Source: Sphingomonadaceae bacterium 3R27C6
Lineage (GTDB): Bacteria > Pseudomonadota > Alphaproteobacteria > Sphingomonadales > Sphingomonadaceae
Reading direction: 5' to 3'
DNA: 64,000 nt
Assembly (NCBI GenBank): GCA_005503215.1
Contig: SCNS01000007.1
Span: 1-64,000 of the forward strand
A model generated the notes under the pieces. It ran no database searches. It was not told the origin of the DNA and saw only the letters and a program-made list of their open reading frames with translations. This document shows, one piece after another, positions 8,279 to 18,223 of this stretch. Position 1 is the stretch's first letter, and each line of letters opens with the position of its first letter. Both the position numbers and the translations under genes were made by a program.

Positions 8279-10710
8279 TGAACCTCGCCGAATATCGCAC
8301 CAAATCGGCTTCCCTCGCCGACTATCTTCCCTGGGTGGCGCTGGTCGCCGAGGGCGTGGTCCTTAACAAGGACGGCTCCTTCCAACGTACCGCGCGCTTT
8401 CGCGGTCCCGACCTCGACAGCGCGACCCCGGCCGAACTCGTCTCGGTGACCGCGCGGCTCAACAATGCGCTGCGGCGGCTCGGCTCGGGCTGGGCGGTCT
8501 TCGTCGAGGCGCAGCGTGTTCCCGCGAGATCCTATCCGGTTTCCGATTTTCCCGACGCCGTCTCGGCGCTGGTCGATGTCGAGCGCCGCGAGCAGTTCCG
8601 CGAGGAAGGCGCGCATTTCGAAAGCTTCTATTATCTGACCCTGCTCTGGATGCCGCCCGCGGAAGAGGCCGCGCGTGCGGAAGCCTGGCTTTATGAGGGG
8701 CGCTCGGAGGCGGGAGTCGATCCGAAAGAATATCTGAAGGGCTTCGTCGATCGTAGCGGGCGGCTACTCCATCTGATCGAAGGCTTCGTTCCCGAAGCCG
8801 AATGGCTGGGCGACGGCGAGACACTCACCTATCTCCACAGCTGCGTCTCGACCAATCGGCAACGCGTCCGCGTTCCCGAGACACCTGTCTATCTCGACGC
8901 GTTGCTGACCGACCAGCCGCTCGTCGGCGGGCTCGCGCCGCGGCTCGGCGCGCATCATCTCCGCACGCTGACGATCACCGGCTTTCCGACCGCGACCTGG
9001 CCGGGCCTGCTCGACGAGCTCAACCGGCTCGCTTTCGCCTATCGCTGGTCGACGCGGGCAATCATGCTCGACAAGACCGACGCGACGAAGCTGCTGACCA
9101 AAATCCGGCGGCAATGGTTCGCGAAGCGCAAGTCGGTCGCCGCGATCCTCAAGGAGGTGATGACCAACGAGGCGTCGGTGCTCATGGATTCCGACGCATC
9201 GAACAAGGCCGCCGACGCGGACATGGCATTGCAGGAACTCGGCGCCGACCATGCGGGCATCGCCTATGTGACCGCGACGCTGACGGTGTGGGACAAGGAT
9301 CCCGCCATCGCGGCCGAAAAGCTGCGGCTCGCCGAAAAGGTCATCCAGGGCCGCGATTTTACCTGCACGGTCGAGGGCATGAACGGGGTCGATGCCTGGC
9401 TGGGGAGTCTCCCCGGTCATGTCTATGCCAATGTCCGCCAGCCCCCCATTTCGACGCTCAATCTCGCCCACCTCATACCCTTGTCAGCGGTGTGGGCGGG
9501 GGCGGAACGGGACGAGCATTTCGGTGATGCCCCCTTGCTCTACGGCAAGACCGAAGGCTCGACTCCGTTCCGCCTAACTCTTCATGTCGGCGACGTCGGC
9601 CATAGCCTTGTCGTCGGTCCGACGGGCGCCGGCAAGTCGGTGCTCCTCGCACTGATGGCGCTGCAGTTCCGGCGCTATGAGCATGGCCAGATCTTCGCCT
9701 TCGACTTCGGAGGCTCGATCCGCGCCGCGACGCTCGCGATGGGCGGCGACTGGCAGGATCTGGGCGGCGCTCTGCAGGATGACGGCGGCGGCGTCGCGCT
9801 GCAGCCGCTTGCGCGCATCGACGAGGCGGGCGAACGGGCGTGGGCCGCCGAATGGCTGGCCGCGCTCCTCGCGGGCGAAGGCGTGGCGCTCGATCCGGCC
9901 GCGAAGGAGCATATCTGGTCGGCGCTGACGTCGCTGGCCACCGCGCCGGTCGCGGAACGGACGCTGACCGGGCTCGCGGTCCTACTGCAGTCGCAGGAAC
10001 TCAAACAGGCGCTGGCGCCCTATCTGGTCGGCGGACCTTGGGGACGGCTCCTCGACGCGGAGGTCGAACGCCTCGGCGACGCGCGTGTGCAGGCGCTCGA
10101 GACCGAGGGGCTCGTCGGCGCCGCTTCCGCTCCCGCCGTGCTCGCCTATCTCTTTCACCGCATCGGGCAGCGGCTCGATGGCTCGCCGACCCTGATCATC
10201 ATCGACGAGGGCTGGCTTATCCTCGACAGTCCGGCCTTCGCCGCGCAGCTGCGCGAATGGCTGAAAACGCTGCGCAAGAAGAATGCGAGCGTCATCTTCG
10301 CGACGCAGAGCCTCGCCGATATCGAGAGCTCGAGCATCGCGCCCGCGATCATCGAGAGCTGCCCGACGCGCATCTTCCTTCCCAACGAGCGCGCCGCCGA
10401 GCCGCAGATCGCGCGGGTCTATGAGCGCTTCGGCCTCAACGACCGGCAGATCGAGATATTGAGCCGTGCGACCCCGAAGCGCGACTATTATTGCCAGTCG
10501 CGGCACGGGAACCGGCTGTTCGAGCTCGGACTCGGCGAGGTCGCGCTCGCCTTCACCGCCGCGTCTTCCAAGACCGACCAGATCCGCATCGGCGAACTCG
10601 TCGCCGAACATGGCGGTGATGGCTTTGCCGCCGCCTGGCTGCGTGAGCGCCGCCTCGACTGGGCGGCCGATCTTCTCGCCAATCTCCAATCTTCCACCCT
10701 GAAGGAGTGA
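8275..10710 (+). CDS. trbE: Conjugal transfer ATPase TrbE (VirB4-like)
   Basis: The large ATPase of the mating channel, 811 aa, the normal length for TrbE. The N-terminal CagE/VirB4 domain begins MMNLAEYRTKSASLADYLPW. The Walker A motif GPTGAGKS is at about 448-455 and the Walker B LIIIDEGWLIL at about 640-650; ATQSLADIESSSIA follows, as in VirB4 proteins. ATG 8275 overlaps the trbD stop (ATGATG); 8278 is an alternative. The frame continues upstream to 7882, but that extension overlaps trbC and trbD and is discarded. Confidence 0.95.
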   Translation: MMNLAEYRTKSASLADYLPWVALVAEGVVLNKDGSFQRTARFRGPDLDSATPAELVSVTARLNNALRRLGSGWAVFVEAQRVPARSYPVSDFPDAVSALVDVERREQFREEGAHFESFYYLTLLWMPPAEEAARAEAWLYEGRSEAGVDPKEYLKGFVDRSGRLLHLIEGFVPEAEWLGDGETLTYLHSCVSTNRQRVRVPETPVYLDALLTDQPLVGGLAPRLGAHHLRTLTITGFPTATWPGLLDELNRLAFAYRWSTRAIMLDKTDATKLLTKIRRQWFAKRKSVAAILKEVMTNEASVLMDSDASNKAADADMALQELGADHAGIAYVTATLTVWDKDPAIAAEKLRLAEKVIQGRDFTCTVEGMNGVDAWLGSLPGHVYANVRQPPISTLNLAHLIPLSAVWAGAERDEHFGDAPLLYGKTEGSTPFRLTLHVGDVGHSLVVGPTGAGKSVLLALMALQFRRYEHGQIFAFDFGGSIRAATLAMGGDWQDLGGALQDDGGGVALQPLARIDEAGERAWAAEWLAALLAGEGVALDPAAKEHIWSALTSLATAPVAERTLTGLAVLLQSQELKQALAPYLVGGPWGRLLDAEVERLGDARVQALETEGLVGAASAPAVLAYLFHRIGQRLDGSPTLIIIDEGWLILDSPAFAAQLREWLKTLRKKNASVIFATQSLADIESSSIAPAIIESCPTRIFLPNERAAEPQIARVYERFGLNDRQIEILSRATPKRDYYCQSRHGNRLFELGLGEVALAFTAASSKTDQIRIGELVAEHGGDGFAAAWLRERRLDWAADLLANLQSSTLKE

Positions 10711-11433
10711 ATGACCATGAAGACCCCGATTTTCCATTGCGCCGCCGCGCTGCTCGTCACCGGGTGCGGCATCGCGGCTGCGGCCGTGTCCGCCCCGGCC
10801 GCGGCCCAGGTGGGCGGGATCGTCCATGATCCCCGCAATTACGCCCAGAACATCCTGACCGCCGCACGCACGCTCGAGCAGATCAACAATCAGATCAAGC
10901 AGCTACAGAATCAGGCGACGTCGCTCGCGAACGAGGCACGCAACCTGTCGAGCCTGCCGGTCTCCACGCTCGAGGAGCTGCAAGGGCAGGTCGACCGGAC
11001 CCGCACCCTGCTCGGCGAAGCGCAGCGGGTCGCTTTTGATGTCGGAGACATCCAGAAGGCGTTCGACGCGCGCTACAAGGGCGGCGCACTGACGGGCACG
11101 CAGGCGGAAATGGTCGCCAATGCCGAAGCGCGCTGGAACGACAGCGTCGGTGCTTTCCAGGATGCGATGAAGGTCCAGGCGGGCGTCGTCGGCAATATGG
11201 GCGATGCGCGCCGCTCGATTACGACGCTGGTGACAGCGAGCCAGTCCGCGACCGGCGCCCTCCAGGCGGCACAGGCGGGCAACCAGCTGCTCGCGCTCCA
11301 GTCGCAGCAACTCGGCGATCTTGCCGCTGCGATCGCCGCGCAGGGGCGGGCGCAGATGCTCGATGCCGCCCGCGCGGCGGCTGCCGAGGCCGAGGGACGC
11401 GAGCGCTTCCGCCGCTTCCGCAAAGGCAATTGA
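10711..11433 (+). CDS. trbJ: P-type conjugative transfer protein TrbJ (VirB5-like)
   Basis: A 240-aa exported protein, expected to be a minor pilus or tip component. The Sec signal (HCAAALLVTGCGIAAAAVSA) ends near APAAAQ. The mature part has the TrbJ signature of a helical region rich in Gln and Asn (ARTLEQINNQIKQLQNQATS). A Cys inside the signal region (VTGC) raises the possibility of a lipoprotein, but the lipobox is imperfect. ATG 10711 follows a GAAGGA site; ATG 10717 is an alternative. It begins directly after the trbE stop. Confidence 0.9.
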   Translation: MTMKTPIFHCAAALLVTGCGIAAAAVSAPAAAQVGGIVHDPRNYAQNILTAARTLEQINNQIKQLQNQATSLANEARNLSSLPVSTLEELQGQVDRTRTLLGEAQRVAFDVGDIQKAFDARYKGGALTGTQAEMVANAEARWNDSVGAFQDAMKVQAGVVGNMGDARRSITTLVTASQSATGALQAAQAGNQLLALQSQQLGDLAAAIAAQGRAQMLDAARAAAAEAEGRERFRRFRKGN

Positions 11434-11434
11434 G

Positions 11435-11686
11435 ATGGGCCGGGCGGCCAGGATCGCCGGCGCGGCAGTGCTGGGCGGAATCGCCATGACGCTCGCGCTC
11501 GTCGCCGCGACCCTGCCGCCCACGCCTCGTGCGTCCGTCCCCCAGGTCTCCGGGGCGGACGCACACCCGGCACCGGACGATGGGCTTCGCCGCTGCCGGA
11601 CCGTCACGACGGCCGACCCCGATTGCGAAACGGCATGGGAAGCGAAGCGTCGCCGGTTTTTCGGTGAGCGGAGGAACGAGCGATGA
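11435..11686 (+). CDS. TrbK-like putative entry-exclusion protein
   Basis: An 83-aa protein in the usual trbK slot between trbJ and trbL. It has an N-terminal hydrophobic segment (IAGAAVLGGIAMTLALVAATL) and a short periplasmic tail with CRTVTTADPDCETAW-KRRRFF, the two-Cys plus RRRFF pattern of the TrbK-alt family. ATG 11435 lies one base after the trbJ stop and the stop overlaps trbL. Entry exclusion, blocking redundant transfer into a cell that already carries the element, is the family assumption and is not shown here. Confidence 0.75.
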   Translation: MGRAARIAGAAVLGGIAMTLALVAATLPPTPRASVPQVSGADAHPAPDDGLRRCRTVTTADPDCETAWEAKRRRFFGERRNER

Positions 11687-12963
11687 ACGACACGGGCGTG
11701 ATCGACCAATTTCTGTCGGTCTTTTCGACCTATATAGACAGCGGCTTCGGGCTGCTCGGCGGCGAAGTCGGGTTCCTGTCGACGACGCTCATCGTCATCG
11801 ACGTGACGATCGCGGCGCTGTTCTGGGCGTGGGGAGCCGACGAGGATGTCCTTCAGCGCCTCGTCAAGAAGACGCTCTATATTGGCGTCTTCGCCTTCAT
11901 CATCGGCAACTTTCAGAGCCTGGCGACGATCATGCTCGAAAGCTTTGCCGGTCTTGGGCTGAAGGCGAGCGGCGGCACCATGGCGATCGGCGACTTCATG
12001 CGCCCGGCCGTCGTCGCGGCGACGGGCCTCGATGCCGCGGAGCCGCTTCTTGATGCGAGCAAGGACCTATTGGGGCCTATCGGGCTCTTCACCAACTTCG
12101 TGCAGATCTTGATCCTGCTGATCGCCTGGGTGATCGTCGTCCTCGCCTTCTTCATCCTCGCGGTGCAGGTCTTCGTGACCATCCTCGAGTTCAAGCTTGT
12201 CACGCTCGCGGGCTTCGTTCTGATCCCCTTCGCCTTTTTCGGCCGCACCGCCTTCATGGCCGAGCGCGTCCTTGGCCACATCGTCTCTTCCGGCATCAAG
12301 GTGCTGGTGCTCGCCGTCATCACCGGGATCGGCACGACCCTCTTCGATCGCTTCATGGGTGCCCAGATTGGCGCCGAGCCGGACATCGAGCAAGTGATGG
12401 CGATCGCGCTTGGCGCGCTCACATTGCTGGGTCTCGGTATCTTCGGTCCTTCGATCGCCAATGGCATCGTCGCCGGCGGGCCCCAGCTCGGCGCGGGCGC
12501 CGCGGCCGGCACGGCCGTCGCCGCCGGCGCCACGCTCGCCGCGGGCGCCGCCGGTGCGACGCTGGCCACCAGTGCTGCCGCCACCTTTGCGCGCGGCGCT
12601 GCGGCTGGCGCTACCCGCACTGCGGGCAGCGCGTCGGCCTCATACGCCGCAGGCGCGGCCGGGAAGAGCGGGGCGCAAGCGGTCGGCGCGGGTCTCGCCA
12701 ATGTCGCGCGCTCGGCGGCGAGCGCAGCGGCGTCACCGCTTCGGCGTGCCGCCGAGCGGTCTCGCGAGCAGTTTGCGGCCGGCCGTGAGGGTCAGGCGGC
12801 GAAGGCGGGGCCGGCACCTGCTGCCGGTACGCCGCCGGCCTGGGCGACCGCGATGCGGCAGCGGCAGGCGGTCACGCAGGGCGCGATGGTCGGCGCGCAG
12901 ACCCTGAAGGGCGGCGATAGCCACGGCGCTGGCTCCGCACCCGACATCAGCGAAAGGGATTGA
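11683..12963 (+). CDS. trbL: P-type conjugative transfer protein TrbL (VirB6-like)
   Basis: Polytopic inner-membrane channel component, 426 aa. The first about 270 residues have five to six membrane segments (for example ILILLIAWVIVVLAFFILAV and VLVLAVITGIGTTLF). From about residue 265 onward the protein is a low-complexity Ala/Gly/Thr-rich tail, common in TrbL. ATG 11683 overlaps the trbK-like stop. The tail is also very GC-rich in its bases, which generates many spurious open frames. Confidence 0.92.
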   Translation: MNDTGVIDQFLSVFSTYIDSGFGLLGGEVGFLSTTLIVIDVTIAALFWAWGADEDVLQRLVKKTLYIGVFAFIIGNFQSLATIMLESFAGLGLKASGGTMAIGDFMRPAVVAATGLDAAEPLLDASKDLLGPIGLFTNFVQILILLIAWVIVVLAFFILAVQVFVTILEFKLVTLAGFVLIPFAFFGRTAFMAERVLGHIVSSGIKVLVLAVITGIGTTLFDRFMGAQIGAEPDIEQVMAIALGALTLLGLGIFGPSIANGIVAGGPQLGAGAAAGTAVAAGATLAAGAAGATLATSAAATFARGAAAGATRTAGSASASYAAGAAGKSGAQAVGAGLANVARSAASAAASPLRRAAERSREQFAAGREGQAAKAGPAPAAGTPPAWATAMRQRQAVTQGAMVGAQTLKGGDSHGAGSAPDISERD

Positions 12964-12964
12964 T

Positions 12965-13651
12965 ATGATTTTCCGCAGGCCCTCCAATCATTATGGGATC
13001 TCGCCCGTCCCGGTAACGCCGCATCAGCGCGCGGCGCAGGTCTGGGACGATCGCATCGGCGCGGCGCGTGTGCAGGCGAAGAACTGGCGGCTCGCCTTTT
13101 TCGGCACCCTGCTTCTGTCAGGCGGCCTCGCCTCGGCTCTGGTCTGGCAGTCGCTGCGCGGCACGATCACGCCCTGGGTGGTCGAGGTCGACAAGCTCGG
13201 CGAGGCAAGGGCCATTGCGCCCGCAGACGCCGACTGGTCGCCAACCGATCCGCAGATCGCCTTCCATCTCGCGCGCTTCATCGAGCATGTCCGGTCGATC
13301 CCGGCCGACCCGATCGTGCTGCGCAAGGACTGGCTCAGCGCTTATGACTTCACCACGGCAAGCGGCGCGCAGATACTCAATGAATATGCCCGGCTCAACG
13401 ATCCCTTCGCGGAGATCGGCAAGCGACAGGTCGCGGTCGACGTGTCGAGCGTGATCCGGGCCTCCAAGGACAGCTTTCGTATCGCCTGGACCGAGCGCCG
13501 CTATCAGGACGGCAGCCTTCTCGAAACGTCGCGCTGGTCGGCGATCGTCACCGTGACGGTTCAGCCGCCCCGCACTCCCGATGCCCTGCGGCGCAATCCG
13601 CTCGGAATTTTTGTCACCGCCGTAAATTGGTCGAAGGAGCTCAGCCAGTGA
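12965..13651 (+). CDS. trbF: Conjugal transfer protein TrbF (VirB8-like)
   Basis: Bitopic inner-membrane scaffold protein, 228 aa. It has a short cytoplasmic N-terminus (RRPSNHYGISPVPVTPHQRAAQVWDDR), one membrane helix (AFFGTLLLSGGLASALVW) and a periplasmic VirB8 domain, with TPWVVEVDKLGEA and RWSAIVTVTVQPP matching the family. The start follows the trbL stop by one base; the stop overlaps trbG (GTGA). Confidence 0.93.
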   Translation: MIFRRPSNHYGISPVPVTPHQRAAQVWDDRIGAARVQAKNWRLAFFGTLLLSGGLASALVWQSLRGTITPWVVEVDKLGEARAIAPADADWSPTDPQIAFHLARFIEHVRSIPADPIVLRKDWLSAYDFTTASGAQILNEYARLNDPFAEIGKRQVAVDVSSVIRASKDSFRIAWTERRYQDGSLLETSRWSAIVTVTVQPPRTPDALRRNPLGIFVTAVNWSKELSQ

Positions 13652-14484
13652 CACGTTTTCTCGTTTTTGTGACCGCAGCCGCGCTGGCATTTCCTGCGGT
13701 CGCCGCCCCCTCCGATGTCAAGACACAGGTCGGCCGGGCCAATGACGCGGCGCGCGTTCAGCCCGATCGCGCGAGCTTCCAGGGCGCGATCCAGAAATAT
13801 GCCTGGGCCGATGGCGCGCTGTTCCAGATCTATACGGCGCCGGGGCAGGTCACCGACATCGCGCTCCAGGAAGGTGAAGAGCTCGTCGGACCCGGACCGG
13901 TCGCCGCCGGCGATACGGTCCGCTGGGTCATCGGCGACACGCTGAGCGGCGCCGGTACGTCGCGGCGCGTTCATATTCTCGTCAAGCCGACCCGCCCCGA
14001 CATCATGACGAACCTCGTCATCAACACCAACCGCCGCACCTATCATCTCGAACTGCGCGCGACGCCTTCGACCTATATGGCCGCAGTCAGCTGGTCCTAC
14101 CCGGCCGATGAGCTGATCGCATTGCGAGCGGCCGAAACCGAGCGGGAGCGCGCTGCACCCGTTGCGGGCGGCATCGACTTTGCGGCGCTCAATTTTGGTT
14201 ATCGGATCAGCGGCGACAAGGTGCCCTGGCGCCCGCTGCGCATCTTCGACGACGGTCGCCAATTGTTCGTCGAGTTTGGCGACGGCATTGCCGAGGGCGA
14301 TATGCCCCCGCTCTTCGTGCTCGGTGACAAGGAGGGTGCGGAGCTCGTCAATTACCGCGTGCAAGGCCGGTTCCTCATCGTCGACCGCCTGTTCGAACGC
14401 GCCGAACTGCGGCTTGGCAACGGGCGCGGCGCGAAGAAGGTGCGAATCGAGCGCGACGACAAGCGCCGTCGGGGGCGGTCATGA
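13648..14484 (+). CDS. trbG: P-type conjugative transfer protein TrbG (VirB9-like)
   Basis: Outer-membrane core-complex protein, 278 aa. A signal peptide (TRFLVFVTAAALAFPAVAA) is followed by the VirB9/CagX fold: YAWADGALFQIYTAPGQVTDIALQEGE and NRRTYHLELRATPSTYMAAVSW are the diagnostic blocks, each split here by shorter motifs. GTG 13648 overlaps the trbF stop and gives a proper signal peptide, so it is preferred over the in-frame codon at 13627. The stop overlaps trbI. Confidence 0.93.
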   Translation: MTRFLVFVTAAALAFPAVAAPSDVKTQVGRANDAARVQPDRASFQGAIQKYAWADGALFQIYTAPGQVTDIALQEGEELVGPGPVAAGDTVRWVIGDTLSGAGTSRRVHILVKPTRPDIMTNLVINTNRRTYHLELRATPSTYMAAVSWSYPADELIALRAAETERERAAPVAGGIDFAALNFGYRISGDKVPWRPLRIFDDGRQLFVEFGDGIAEGDMPPLFVLGDKEGAELVNYRVQGRFLIVDRLFERAELRLGNGRGAKKVRIERDDKRRRGRS

Positions 14485-15710
14485 GCGGGCCGGAACGGGA
14501 AGGGAAGGCAGAACCGCCTCCTGAAGCCCTGGCGGCGGAACGCCCCGTCGCGCCGTCCAGCCCCGACGGGTTCCGGCTTGAGGGCGAGATGCCGCCTGTC
14601 ATGCGCCTCTCGCGCCGGACGCTCGCGATTATCGGCGGCGCGGCAGGCTTTGCTATCGCCGGTGCTCTGCTCTGGGCGCTGCGGTCGCCTGCTCCCCAAG
14701 CCGACAAGAATCTCTATGAGACCGATCGCCCCAACCGCTCGGAGGTCATTACGGGCGCGCCCGCGGATTATGGCGCGGTTCCGAAACTCGGGCCGCCGCT
14801 TCCCGGTGACCTCGGGCGACCGATCGTCTCAGCGCAGAAGGAGGGCGGGATGATAACGCCGCCGCCCATGGTGGCTGTTCCACCGCCGGCCGATCAACGA
14901 CAGCGGGCGGTGGATCAGGCGCGTGAGCGCCGGATCCAGGAAAGCGACGCGGCGCGTTCCAGCAATCTTTTCCTGGCAAGCGGGGGAGGCAGCGCCTCGG
15001 CCAGTACCGCGGAACAACCTGCGCCGCCCGCGGCGCAGGCGATCAATCCATCGGGCGCAGAAGCCCCGGCTCGTCCCTTTCTGAGGGGAGATGGTCCGCG
15101 CCGGACAGACAGCGGCGAACGCATCGTCCCGCTCGCTTCGCCCTATGTCGTGCAGGCCGGGAATATCATTCCGGCGGCGCTGATCACCGGCATCCGTTCC
15201 GATCTTCCGGGCCAGATCACAGCGCAGGTGACGCAGAATATTTATGACAGTCCGACGGGACGCATTCTCCTGATCCCCCAAGGCTCGCGCCTGATCGGGG
15301 AGTATGACAGCGAGATCGTGGCGGGACAGAATCGCGTGTTACTGACTTGGGATCGGTTGACCTTTCCCGGCGGTCGCTCGATCGCACTTGGCCGGCTCCC
15401 CGGAGCGGATGCCGGCGGAATGGCGGGGCTGGCGGATCGCACCGACTATCATTGGGGCCATATGTTCAAGGCCGCGCTCATATCGACGCTGCTCGGTGTC
15501 GGCGCCGAGCTCGGAGCGGACGACGACGATCGGCTCGTTCGTGCGATCCGGTCGGGATCGCAGGATTCGATCGGTCAGACCGGCCGGCAGATCGTCGACC
15601 GGCAACTCGCCATACCGCCCACTATCACCATCAGTCCCGGTTTCGCGTTTCGGGTCATCGTAACCCGTGACCTGGTGCTGGAGCCGCTTTTCAGCGGCGA
15701 ATCCCGATGA
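14481..15710 (+). CDS. trbI: Conjugal transfer protein TrbI (VirB10-like)
   Basis: Envelope-spanning energy sensor of the mating channel, 409 aa. It has a cytoplasmic Pro-rich N-terminus, one membrane helix (LAIIGGAAGFAIAGALLWAL, about residues 50-69), a Pro/Ala-rich periplasmic spacer and a C-terminal VirB10 domain (about 215-405) with VVQAGNIIPAALITGIRSDL and IYDSPTGRILLIPQGSRLIG. It is the last classical trb gene; the stop overlaps the DUF2274 gene. Confidence 0.95.
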   Translation: MSGPEREGKAEPPPEALAAERPVAPSSPDGFRLEGEMPPVMRLSRRTLAIIGGAAGFAIAGALLWALRSPAPQADKNLYETDRPNRSEVITGAPADYGAVPKLGPPLPGDLGRPIVSAQKEGGMITPPPMVAVPPPADQRQRAVDQARERRIQESDAARSSNLFLASGGGSASASTAEQPAPPAAQAINPSGAEAPARPFLRGDGPRRTDSGERIVPLASPYVVQAGNIIPAALITGIRSDLPGQITAQVTQNIYDSPTGRILLIPQGSRLIGEYDSEIVAGQNRVLLTWDRLTFPGGRSIALGRLPGADAGGMAGLADRTDYHWGHMFKAALISTLLGVGAELGADDDDRLVRAIRSGSQDSIGQTGRQIVDRQLAIPPTITISPGFAFRVIVTRDLVLEPLFSGESR

Positions 15711-15928
15711 GCAAGCTGCGGCTCGGACCCATCGCCGAGGATCGGCCGGTCAAGGTCACGGTTGAACTGTCGGGAGGCATTATGCGCGATCTTGCAGACT
15801 ATGCCCGCATCCATGCCAGGGCCAATGGGCTCCCCGAGCCTTTGCCGGCGGAGCGGCTGATTGCCCCGATGATCGAGCGCTTCATGAGCGGTGACCGCGA
15901 ATTCGGCAAGCTGCGGCGTCGATCCTGA
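15707..15928 (+). CDS. DUF2274 domain-containing protein
   Basis: A 73-aa protein matching the DUF2274 family, which is regularly found immediately after trbI in conjugative elements. It begins MSKLRLGPIAEDRPVKVTVEL and is mostly helical, without membrane segments or Cys. An RHH-like role has been suggested by shape (a strand then two helices), which is inference. ATG 15707 overlaps the trbI stop. It ends 28 bases before the convergent arsH gene. Confidence 0.85.
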   Translation: MSKLRLGPIAEDRPVKVTVELSGGIMRDLADYARIHARANGLPEPLPAERLIAPMIERFMSGDREFGKLRRRS

Positions 15929-15955
15929 TCGGCACCAGTTCGCGGCCACAAGACA

Positions 15956-16711
15956 TCACGCCCCCGGCAATTTGGCCAGCTGTGCGGGTGTCAGGATAGG
16001 GGCGTTGCGATCCCTGCGCTCCGAATAGCGATCGACAAGCTGGTCGGCGTGGCCGCGCGTCAGCACGGTGAACCGCACCAGCTCCTCGGCAACATCGACA
16101 ATCCGGTCATAATAGCTCGACGCCAGCATGCGGCCTGCCTCGTCGAACTCCGCATAAGCTTTGGCAACGCTCGACTGGTTGGGGATGGTGATCATCCGCA
16201 TCCAGCGGCCGAGGATGCGCAGCGTGTTGACGCTGTTGAACGACTGCGATCCCGCCGAGACCTGCATCACGGCGAGAGTGCGGCCCTGCGTGGGACGCAG
16301 ACCTCTATAGGCGAGCGGCAGGTGATCGATCTGCGCTTTCATTATGCCGGTGATCTGGCCGTGGCGCTCGGGGCTGCACCAGACCTGGCCATCTGACCAG
16401 AGCGAATGCTGGCGTAGTTCCTCGACCGCGGGATGATCGTCATCGGCGATGAGGTCGGGCAGTGGCAGGTCGGAAGGATCGAAGATGCGGGTCTCGCAGC
16501 CGAAAAGCTGGAGCAGACGCGCCGTTTCCTCGACAACGAGGCGCGAGTAGGAGCGCTCGCGCAGCGATCCGTACAGAAGAAGGATGCGCGGCGCGGGATC
16601 GAGCGGCCCCAGACCAAACGCCGGCTGTGCGTGGAGATATTCGGGGCTCAATGCGGGAAAATGGTCTGCGTCGGAGAGCGCGCGCAGGCGGCTGTGGGTC
16701 TGTTCTGTCAT
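15956..16711 (-). CDS. arsH: ArsH flavoprotein (NADPH-dependent FMN oxidoreductase)
   Basis: Cytoplasmic FMN reductase associated with arsenic operons; family members oxidise trivalent organoarsenicals or reduce quinones. At 251 aa it has normal length. The FMN-phosphate loop [14 protein letters not shown] and the downstream [19 protein letters not shown] segment match ArsH. It is the last gene of the ars operon, with 5 bases between it and acr3. Family assignment is firm; the in vivo substrate is not decided by sequence. Confidence 0.93.
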   Translation of the reverse strand: MTEQTHSRLRALSDADHFPALSPEYLHAQPAFGLGPLDPAPRILLLYGSLRERSYSRLVVEETARLLQLFGCETRIFDPSDLPLPDLIADDDHPAVEELRQHSLWSDGQVWCSPERHGQITGIMKAQIDHLPLAYRGLRPTQGRTLAVMQVSAGSQSFNSVNTLRILGRWMRMITIPNQSSVAKAYAEFDEAGRMLASSYYDRIVDVAEELVRFTVLTRGHADQLVDRYSERRDRNAPILTPAQLAKLPGA

Positions 16712-16716
16712 GATAC

Positions 16717-17781
16717 TCAGACTTGTGAAGGAACGCTCGCCGGGAACCAGCGACGTCCGAGGCGGAATGCGACGCTGACGAGGAGGATGAGGACCGGCAC
16801 TTCGACAAGCGGGCCGATGACCGCCGCGAAGGCGACCGGCGAGGCGAGGCCGAAGGCGGCGATCGCGACCGCGATCGCGAGCTCGAAATTATTGCCCGCG
16901 GCGGTGAAGGCGACCGCGGTCGTGCGTGGATAATCAGCCTCGATCAGCTTGCCCATCCAGAAGCTGATGAGGAACTGCACGACGAAATAGATGGTCAGCG
17001 GGATCGCGATCCGGATGACGTCGCCGGGGATGGTGACGATCTCGCCGCCCTTGAGGCTGAACATCGCGACGATGGTGAAGAGCAGTGCGACGAGGGTGAT
17101 CGGCGCGATCCTCGGCAGGAAGTGCGTCTCGTACCAGTCGTTGCCCTTGGCGCTGGCGAGCCATTTGCGGGTGAGATATCCTGCCATAAACGGGATGCCG
17201 AGATAGATGAGCACCGCCTCGGCGATCGTCCAGAAGCTGACGTCGATGACGCTGCCTTCGAGGCCGAAGAGCGGCGGCAGGACCGTGAGGAAAAACCAGG
17301 CATAGACGCTGAAGAAGAGGATCTGAAAGATCGAATTGAACGCGACGAGCGCAGCGACATATTGATTGTCGCCCTTTGCGAGCTGGTTCCACACGATCAC
17401 CATTGCGATGCAGCGCGCGAGACCGATCAGGATCAGGCCAGTCATATATTCAGGCTTGTCCGCGAGGAAGACGACCGCGAGCGCGAACATCAGCACCGGC
17501 CCGATGATCCAGTTCTGGATCAGCGAGATGGCTAGGACGCGCTTGTCTTCGAACACGCGCGGCAGCTCGTCATAGCGCACGCGTGCAAGCGGCGGATACA
17601 TCATCAAAATGAGCCCGATGGCGATCGGGATATTCGTCGTTCCGATCGACATCGCGTCGATCGCAGCGGGGAGGTCCTTGAAAAGCGATCCCAAGAGGAC
17701 GCCGAGCGCCATTGCAAGGAAGATCCAGAGTGTCAGATAGCGATCGAGGAAGGACAGGCGTTCACGCTTTGCGGCAATCAT
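16717..17781 (-). CDS. arsB: ACR3-family arsenite efflux transporter
   Basis: Inner-membrane arsenite exporter with ten expected membrane helices, 354 aa. The essential Cys in helix 4 ([21 protein letters not shown]) and the Glu in helix 9 ([16 protein letters not shown]) are both present. ATG 17781 is preceded by GAGGGG at a good distance, while the frame extends 26 codons further without ACR3-like sequence. It follows the glutaredoxin-type arsC by 10 bases. In some annotations this gene is called acr3 instead of arsB. Confidence 0.95.
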   Translation of the reverse strand: MIAAKRERLSFLDRYLTLWIFLAMALGVLLGSLFKDLPAAIDAMSIGTTNIPIAIGLILMMYPPLARVRYDELPRVFEDKRVLAISLIQNWIIGPVLMFALAVVFLADKPEYMTGLILIGLARCIAMVIVWNQLAKGDNQYVAALVAFNSIFQILFFSVYAWFFLTVLPPLFGLEGSVIDVSFWTIAEAVLIYLGIPFMAGYLTRKWLASAKGNDWYETHFLPRIAPITLVALLFTIVAMFSLKGGEIVTIPGDVIRIAIPLTIYFVVQFLISFWMGKLIEADYPRTTAVAFTAAGNNFELAIAVAIAAFGLASPVAFAAVIGPLVEVPVLILLVSVAFRLGRRWFPASVPSQV

Positions 17782-17791
17782 GATGATCCCC

Positions 17792-18223
17792 TCAGGCATG
17801 GACGCGGTTGCCGCCGGCATCGACCACCTGTTCACCGTCTTCCTTGGCGAAGGCGCCAAGCTGGCGGGCAGGGATGATGTCGAGCACCGCTTCGGACGGG
17901 CGGCAGAGCTTCACCCCGAGCGATGTGACGACGAGCGGGCGATTGATGAGGACCGGATGCGCCATCATTGCATCAATGAGTGCGCCATCGGTGAGATCGG
18001 GGTTGCCTAGGCCGAGTTCCGCATAGGGCGTGCCTTTTTCGCGGAGGAGCTCGCGCGGCGTGATACCGGCGCGCTCGATCAGCCGCTCGAGCAGGGCTCG
18101 CGACGGCGGTGTCTTCAGATATTCGACGACATGCGGTTCGATGCCGGCGTTGCGAATGAGCGCGAGCGTGTTGCGCGACGTCCCGCACTCGGGATTGTGA
18201 TAGATAATGATGTCGGCGGTCAT
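17792..18223 (-). CDS. arsC: Arsenate reductase, glutaredoxin-dependent type
   Basis: Reduces arsenate to arsenite with glutathione and glutaredoxin. It is 143 aa, normal for the R773-like class. The catalytic [12 protein letters not shown] motif (Cys at residue 13) and the INRPLVV segment with a binding Arg are present. Its start overlaps the stop of the LMW-type arsC by four bases (ATGA), so the two reductases are translated together. Confidence 0.95.
   Translation of the reverse strand: MTADIIIYHNPECGTSRNTLALIRNAGIEPHVVEYLKTPPSRALLERLIERAGITPRELLREKGTPYAELGLGNPDLTDGALIDAMMAHPVLINRPLVVTSLGVKLCRPSEAVLDIIPARQLGAFAKEDGEQVVDAGGNRVHA

Noticed and set aside
12480..12900. Alanine/glycine codon repeats in the 3' part of trbL
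   Set aside because: Low-complexity tail usual for TrbL and not a separate repeat element.
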